From an uncultured Muribaculaceae bacterium (GTDB taxonomy: Bacteria; Bacteroidota; Bacteroidia; Bacteroidales; Muribaculaceae): a DNA stretch of 64,000 bases. Below are positions 60,392 through 64,000 of this stretch, piece after piece. Location: NCBI GenBank assembly GCA_910587355.1, contig CAJUKF010000004.1:1-64000 (forward strand), written 5' to 3'. A program made the position numbers and the translations under genes. The notes below the pieces were generated by a model that was given only the letters and a program-made list of their open reading frames with translations, did no database searches and had not been told where the DNA came from. Numbering within the stretch: position 1 is the first letter of the stretch; each line of letters begins with the position of its first letter.

Positions 60392-62056
60392 ATGAATATA
60401 AGAATATACTGCATCAATACCGGCGAATACATAGAAGTGCCGGGCGGTTCCACATTATCGCAGATAGCCTCACAGATTGAGCCGCGGCTCGGATTCAGGC
60501 CGATATGTGCGCGTGTCAACAACAAGACCGAGTGGATGGGCTTTGCCGTCTACATGCCCAAGACAATCGAGTTTCAGGACCGCACCGTCGGTTCAGGGCC
60601 CCGTGTGTACACCCGTTCGTTGTGTATGCTCCTTTACTCGGCCCTCCACGATGTCCTTCCGGGCACGCGTCTGCGCATAGAGCACTCAATCAGTCACGGC
60701 TACTATTGCCGTCTGGGCGGATACGACGAAGTGCCGCAGGAAATTATCGATGGCGTGCTTGCACGAATGCATGAACTGGCGGCTGCCGACGAACCTTTCC
60801 TCCGCCACGAGGAACTGACCGAAGACGTCAAACAGATGTTCGAGAGCCGCGGCCTTCACTCCAAGAGCGAGCTCCTGCGCACCACACGCGAGCTCTACAC
60901 CACGTATTACTCTTTAGGTGATGTCTGCGACAGTTATTACGGTGCGCTTGCGCCTTCTACGGGTCATGTCGGCGTATTCGACCTCATCAGGTACAAGCAG
61001 GGCTTTCTTCTTATGCCCTTCGACCCTTCGGACCCTGTACGTCCGGCGCAGTATATCCCTCAGGAAAAAATGTATCAGGCTTTCACCGACTATGTCAATT
61101 TCAACCGCATTATAGGCGTATACGATGTCGGTGGCCTCAACACCTGCGTGATGAACCGCAAGACCGCCGACCTCATCAACGTGGCCGAGGCACTCCACGA
61201 GAAAGCGCTCGCTCATATAAGTGATGAAATTACGCGCCGCTACCGTGAGGGCGGAGCCCGCATCGTACTGATTTCCGGTCCTTCGTCATCGGGCAAGACA
61301 ACCACTACCAAACGTCTGGCCATACAGCTGATGACCAATCTGCTGAAACCACAGATGATATCACTCGACGATTACTTTGTCGACCGGGAACGTACGCCCC
61401 GCGATGCCGATGGCGACTACGACTACGAATCACTTTATGCTCTCGACCTGAAGCAGTTCAATGCCGACCTCAATGCTATCCTCGCCGGAGAGGAAGTGGA
61501 GCTGCCCTCCTACAACTTCGAGAAAGGCTGCCGTCAGTACAAAGGCAAGCGCGTAAGGCTCGAGGAAGGCTCAATCCTACTCATTGAAGGTATCCACGGT
61601 CTCAATCCAGAACTCACGGCATATATTCCCGAGCAGATGAAGTTCAGGCTCTATGTGTCGGCCCTTACGACCCTGTCGATTGACGACCACAACTGGGTGC
61701 CGACGACCGACAACCGCCTGCTGCGCCGCATCATACGCGATTTCAAGTATCGCGGAACGACTGCAGAGGAGACAATCCGCCGCTGGCCGAGCGTGCGCCG
61801 CGGTGAGGACAAGTGGATATTTCCCTATCAGGAAAATGCCGATGCAATGTTCAACTCTTCGTTCGTATTCGAATTGGGCGTGATGAAGGATTATGCCGAA
61901 AGCATACTCCGCGGTGTCCATGGCGATGTGCCGGAGTATGCCGAGGCTTACCGTCTGCGTAAATTCCTCAGCTACTTCAAACCCATAAGCTCCACACTGT
62001 TGCCGTCGACCTCTTTGCTCAGAGAATTTTTGGGAGGCAGTTCGTTCAAATACTGA
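60392..62056 (+). CDS. Uridine kinase-like protein with ThrRS-like N-terminal domains
   Basis: This 554-residue fusion has three parts. Residues 1-60 resemble a TGS domain (EYIEVPGGSTLSQIA). Residues about 60-240 resemble the second additional domain of threonyl-tRNA synthetase, with the metal-type motif His98-Ser-Ile-Ser-His102 and a nearby GYYC. Residues about 280-554 form a uridine kinase/phosphoribulokinase P-loop domain with Walker A GPSSSGKTTTT (from Gly296) and SLDDYFVDRERTP. This arrangement is known for uridine-kinase-related proteins of anaerobes, but its substrate is not established. The C-terminus YFKPISSTLLPSTSLLREFLGGS is family-typical. It ends the envelope operon. Confidence 0.88.
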   Translation: MNIRIYCINTGEYIEVPGGSTLSQIASQIEPRLGFRPICARVNNKTEWMGFAVYMPKTIEFQDRTVGSGPRVYTRSLCMLLYSALHDVLPGTRLRIEHSISHGYYCRLGGYDEVPQEIIDGVLARMHELAAADEPFLRHEELTEDVKQMFESRGLHSKSELLRTTRELYTTYYSLGDVCDSYYGALAPSTGHVGVFDLIRYKQGFLLMPFDPSDPVRPAQYIPQEKMYQAFTDYVNFNRIIGVYDVGGLNTCVMNRKTADLINVAEALHEKALAHISDEITRRYREGGARIVLISGPSSSGKTTTTKRLAIQLMTNLLKPQMISLDDYFVDRERTPRDADGDYDYESLYALDLKQFNADLNAILAGEEVELPSYNFEKGCRQYKGKRVRLEEGSILLIEGIHGLNPELTAYIPEQMKFRLYVSALTTLSIDDHNWVPTTDNRLLRRIIRDFKYRGTTAEETIRRWPSVRRGEDKWIFPYQENADAMFNSSFVFELGVMKDYAESILRGVHGDVPEYAEAYRLRKFLSYFKPISSTLLPSTSLLREFLGGSSFKY

Positions 62057-62064
62057 CTTTTGGG

Positions 62065-62085
62065 CTGCCGAAATGGCCGTTTTTT
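62065..62085 (+). terminator. Weak terminator after the uridine kinase-like gene
   Basis: A short imperfect stem (CTGCC with GGCCG, one mismatch) around GAAAT is followed by six T at 62080-62085. The stem is weak but the T tract is clear. Confidence 0.45.
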
Positions 62086-62114
62086 AGTTATTTTACCACA
62101 TATTTGGCAAAAAA

Positions 62115-62145
62115 TTGCACATTTTGCAGAAATTGATTAATTTTG
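62115..62145 (+). promoter_or_regulatory. Promoter of the Lrp/AsnC gene
   Basis: TTG at 62115-62117, a 20-base spacer and TAATTTTG at 62138-62145 match the Bacteroidetes consensus fully. The leader to the ATG at 62191 is about 40 bases. Confidence 0.8.
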
Positions 62146-62190
62146 CACAATAAACATAATCAGACCATTAAGCAATAGCCAATCCCGAAT

Positions 62191-62661
62191 ATGGAAAAAA
62201 TAGACAATCTCGATAAAAAAATTCTCAAGATAGTAATGCATAACGCCCGCATCCCCTCGAAGGATGTGGCTATGGAGTGCGGTGTGTCGCGTGCTGCAAT
62301 ACACCAGCGTCTGCAGCGCCTCATTGACATGAAGGTAATCACAGGCTCGGGTTATCATGTAAATCCCAAGGTACTCGGCTTCAGCACATGCACATATATC
62401 GGAGTCAACCTCGAGCGCGGTGCCATGTACCGCGACGTAGTACCCGAAATCACTAAAATCCCTGAGATTGTGGAGTGTCACTTCACTACCGGTCCCTATA
62501 CTATGCTCATTAAGCTTTATGCGCGTGATAATGAGCATCTTATGGAACTTCTTAATAAGAGGATACAGATGATTCCCGGTGTAACCGGCACTGAGACTCT
62601 GATTTCGCTCGACAAATCAATCGACCGCGAGATTCCTATCAACCTTGACGATAACGAATAA
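62191..62661 (+). CDS. Lrp/AsnC family transcriptional regulator
   Basis: This 156-residue protein has the N-terminal helix-turn-helix (LDKKILKIVMHNARIPSKDVAM and SRAAIHQRLQRL, about 6-45). A C-terminal RAM ligand-binding domain follows (CTYIGVNLERG to GTETLISL). Such regulators sense amino acids and bind DNA as octamers. The length is usual. It has its own strong promoter and is followed nine bases later by the pseudokinase gene. Its targets are not visible, although feedback on its own promoter is common in the family. Confidence 0.95.
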   Translation: MEKIDNLDKKILKIVMHNARIPSKDVAMECGVSRAAIHQRLQRLIDMKVITGSGYHVNPKVLGFSTCTYIGVNLERGAMYRDVVPEITKIPEIVECHFTTGPYTMLIKLYARDNEHLMELLNKRIQMIPGVTGTETLISLDKSIDREIPINLDDNE

Positions 62662-62670
62662 AGACATACA

Positions 62671-63429
62671 ATGGCCAATCAGACACCCCGCTGGACCGAA
62701 ATAGAGCATCTTCCCGAATGGGATGAGGAATTCTATCATATATATACTGCCAAGAAGTTCGGCAAGTGGGTGATGATTAAGACACTGCGGCCCGAGTATG
62801 CCGATGACCCGCGATATCAGGCAATGATAGAGCAGGAGTTCGACGTGCGCTATAGTCTGGCACATCCCAATATCATCATGATAAATGATTTTGAGGATAT
62901 TCCGGGCATAGGACGTTGCATAGTCACTGACGACGTATACGGCGACAGCCTTGCCAAGCTCATAAGCGAGCGCCGCGTCACACGCAAGCATGTGGAGCAG
63001 CTGCGTCATCAGCTGGTCAATGCTCTCGAGTACATCCAGGGTCAGCACATCGTGCATCCGCAGTTAAAGCCCGAGAACATCATCTTCACGGAGAATATCG
63101 GCAATCTCAAGCTGATTGACGTGGGCTACGAGCAGCGGCCGTCATTGTCGCATCAGTCGACTTCCGACGATATCTATAATTACGGTCAGGTGCTCAACGC
63201 GGCTCTTGACTCTGCTGATTTCGATGATGTAACGTTGCGTCACATAGCCCGTAAGTGTACCGACCCCAATCCTGCACGGCGCTTCCGCGATATGCAGGAA
63301 GTGCATCTGGCCCTTGAGAACCGCCGTAATAAAAATCTATATATCATCATAATTGCTTTTCTTGCTGTTATGGTACTCCTCTGCCTGTGGCTTCTCTCGC
63401 CTTACGCCCCCAAGCCGATTGCCGGCTAA
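62671..63429 (+). CDS. Membrane-anchored protein-kinase-like protein, probable pseudokinase
   Basis: This 252-residue protein has a eukaryotic-like kinase fold (about 10-215). Lys37 in VMIKTL fits the VAIK lysine and Glu54 is a candidate alpha-C glutamate. The catalytic loop reads HPQLKPEN (129-136), so the HRD aspartate is Gln131. DFG is Asp150-Val-Gly. A clear glycine loop is missing. One C-terminal membrane helix (about 223-243) anchors it, with only nine residues beyond. Phosphotransfer is therefore doubtful, and a scaffolding or sensing role is more likely. It is co-transcribed with the Lrp regulator, which suggests a functional pairing. Confidence 0.85.
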   Translation: MANQTPRWTEIEHLPEWDEEFYHIYTAKKFGKWVMIKTLRPEYADDPRYQAMIEQEFDVRYSLAHPNIIMINDFEDIPGIGRCIVTDDVYGDSLAKLISERRVTRKHVEQLRHQLVNALEYIQGQHIVHPQLKPENIIFTENIGNLKLIDVGYEQRPSLSHQSTSDDIYNYGQVLNAALDSADFDDVTLRHIARKCTDPNPARRFRDMQEVHLALENRRNKNLYIIIIAFLAVMVLLCLWLLSPYAPKPIAG

Positions 63430-63489
63430 GGGCCTTATATGTAGCCGCATGCATCTGTCTTTTTGTGATTTAAATTCCATACTACTCGA

Positions 63490-64000
63490 ATGTCATCAGT
63501 TTACGTTCATCCCATATCTACCGACAGCGACCAGCTGCGCCAGTACGTGCAGTTCGGTATTGACAACTATAAAGGCAACAGTTGCTATGTGCCGCCGCTC
63601 ATCAGCGACGATATCAACACTCTCCGGCCCGAGACCAATCCGGCCTGGGAGTTCTGCGACGCACAGTCGTTCATGGCTTTCCGCAACGGTGAGCCGGTAG
63701 GTACCATCACCGGTATCATCAATCGTGCCGCTAATGAAAAGACCGGTAAGCGGCAGATGCGTTTCGGCTGGGTGGAATTTATTGATGACAAAGAGGTGGT
63801 CGACGAGCTTTTTGCCGCCGTCGAGGCATGGGGCCGTGAACGCGGAATGACTGAAATCGTCGGTCCCATGGGTTTCACCGACCTCGACCACGAAGGCATG
63901 CTCATCGAGGGCTTTGATGAACTCGGCACAATGGCAACAATCTACAATCATCCCTATTATCCCGTGCATATGGAGCGCATGGGTTTTGCCAAGGAGGTGG
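63490..64000 (+). CDS. GNAT-like acetyltransferase family protein, partial (runs off the window)
   Basis: The frame opens at ATG 63490 and continues without a stop to the last base, giving 170 residues. The visible part has VHPISTDSDQLRQYVQFGIDN, CYVPPLISDD and FRNGEPVGTITGIIN. Later come a WGRERGMTEIVGPMGFTDLD segment and MGFAKEV. The arrangement resembles a Bacteroidetes group of large GNAT-fold proteins (about 370-390 residues in memory) whose substrate is unknown. The 60 bases between the pseudokinase stop and this ATG contain no clear promoter. Confidence 0.7.
   Translation, partial: MSSVYVHPISTDSDQLRQYVQFGIDNYKGNSCYVPPLISDDINTLRPETNPAWEFCDAQSFMAFRNGEPVGTITGIINRAANEKTGKRQMRFGWVEFIDDKEVVDELFAAVEAWGRERGMTEIVGPMGFTDLDHEGMLIEGFDELGTMATIYNHPYYPVHMERMGFAKEV

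Overview
The window looks like a chromosome segment of a gut Bacteroidales, most likely family Muribaculaceae. GC is moderate, Shine-Dalgarno sequences are absent, and promoters are of the Bacteroidetes type (TTG, about 20 bases, then TAnnTTTG). Lineage-typical families are present (DUF4491, DUF4494, DUF3822, FtsL-like, carboxynorspermidine dehydrogenase, SusB-type GH97). The assignment rests on gene content and remembered family features, not on a search. About 58 protein genes and one tRNA gene are supported, densely packed, with no gene-free stretch above 300 bases.

Layout. 1-9045: tRNA-Pro on the minus strand, a GH43 enzyme, then a sigma-54 activator / LptE / unknown / SecG run, a U32 tRNA-hydroxylation protein, an acyl-ACP thioesterase, a GH97 glucosidase/galactosidase and a small DUF4491 membrane protein. 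9217-14192: acyl-CoA ligase, HflX and MutL, closed by a strong terminator. 14273-16694 (minus): SerS, a GatB/YqeY protein and an isolated four-helix-bundle gene beside a 9-bp tandem repeat. 16886-24483: a complete hexuronate operon (transporter, UxaC, UxuA, an aldo/keto reductase, an SDR mannonate oxidoreductase, KdgK, Eda) taking glucuronate to pyruvate and glyceraldehyde-3-phosphate. 24588-25963: DUF3822 and RsmD. 25964-29389 (minus): two GT4 glycosyltransferases flanking a radical SAM enzyme. 29528-33534 (minus): DUF4494, YggS, a FadL-type porin and DUF389.

33622-52578 (minus) is the division and cell wall (dcw) cluster read from right to left: rsmH, ftsL, ftsI, murE, mraY, murD, ftsW, murG, murC, ftsQ, ftsA, ftsZ. 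It continues into a sirtuin, an SGNH hydrolase and an unrecognised membrane protein. mraZ is missing from its head. Divergent to it, an ECF sigma factor gene is cut off after region 2 by an AbiEi/AbiEii toxin-antitoxin cassette (53077-54538).

54697-62056 is a plus-strand envelope operon: a flippase-like protein, carboxynorspermidine dehydrogenase, GT2, GT4, a Kdo/WaaP-type kinase, GT2 and a ThrRS-like/uridine kinase fusion, probably for lipooligosaccharide core assembly. The right end holds an Lrp/AsnC regulator, a membrane-anchored pseudokinase and the start of an acetyltransferase-like gene that runs off the window.

Nothing here is clearly a wholly new defence or mobile system. The most unusual items are the AbiE insertion in the sigma factor gene, the pseudokinase, the cysteine-free sirtuin in the dcw tail, the degenerate MutL nuclease motif, a possible attenuator at the head of the dcw operon, and several promoters placed so close to start codons that leaderless mRNAs are predicted.
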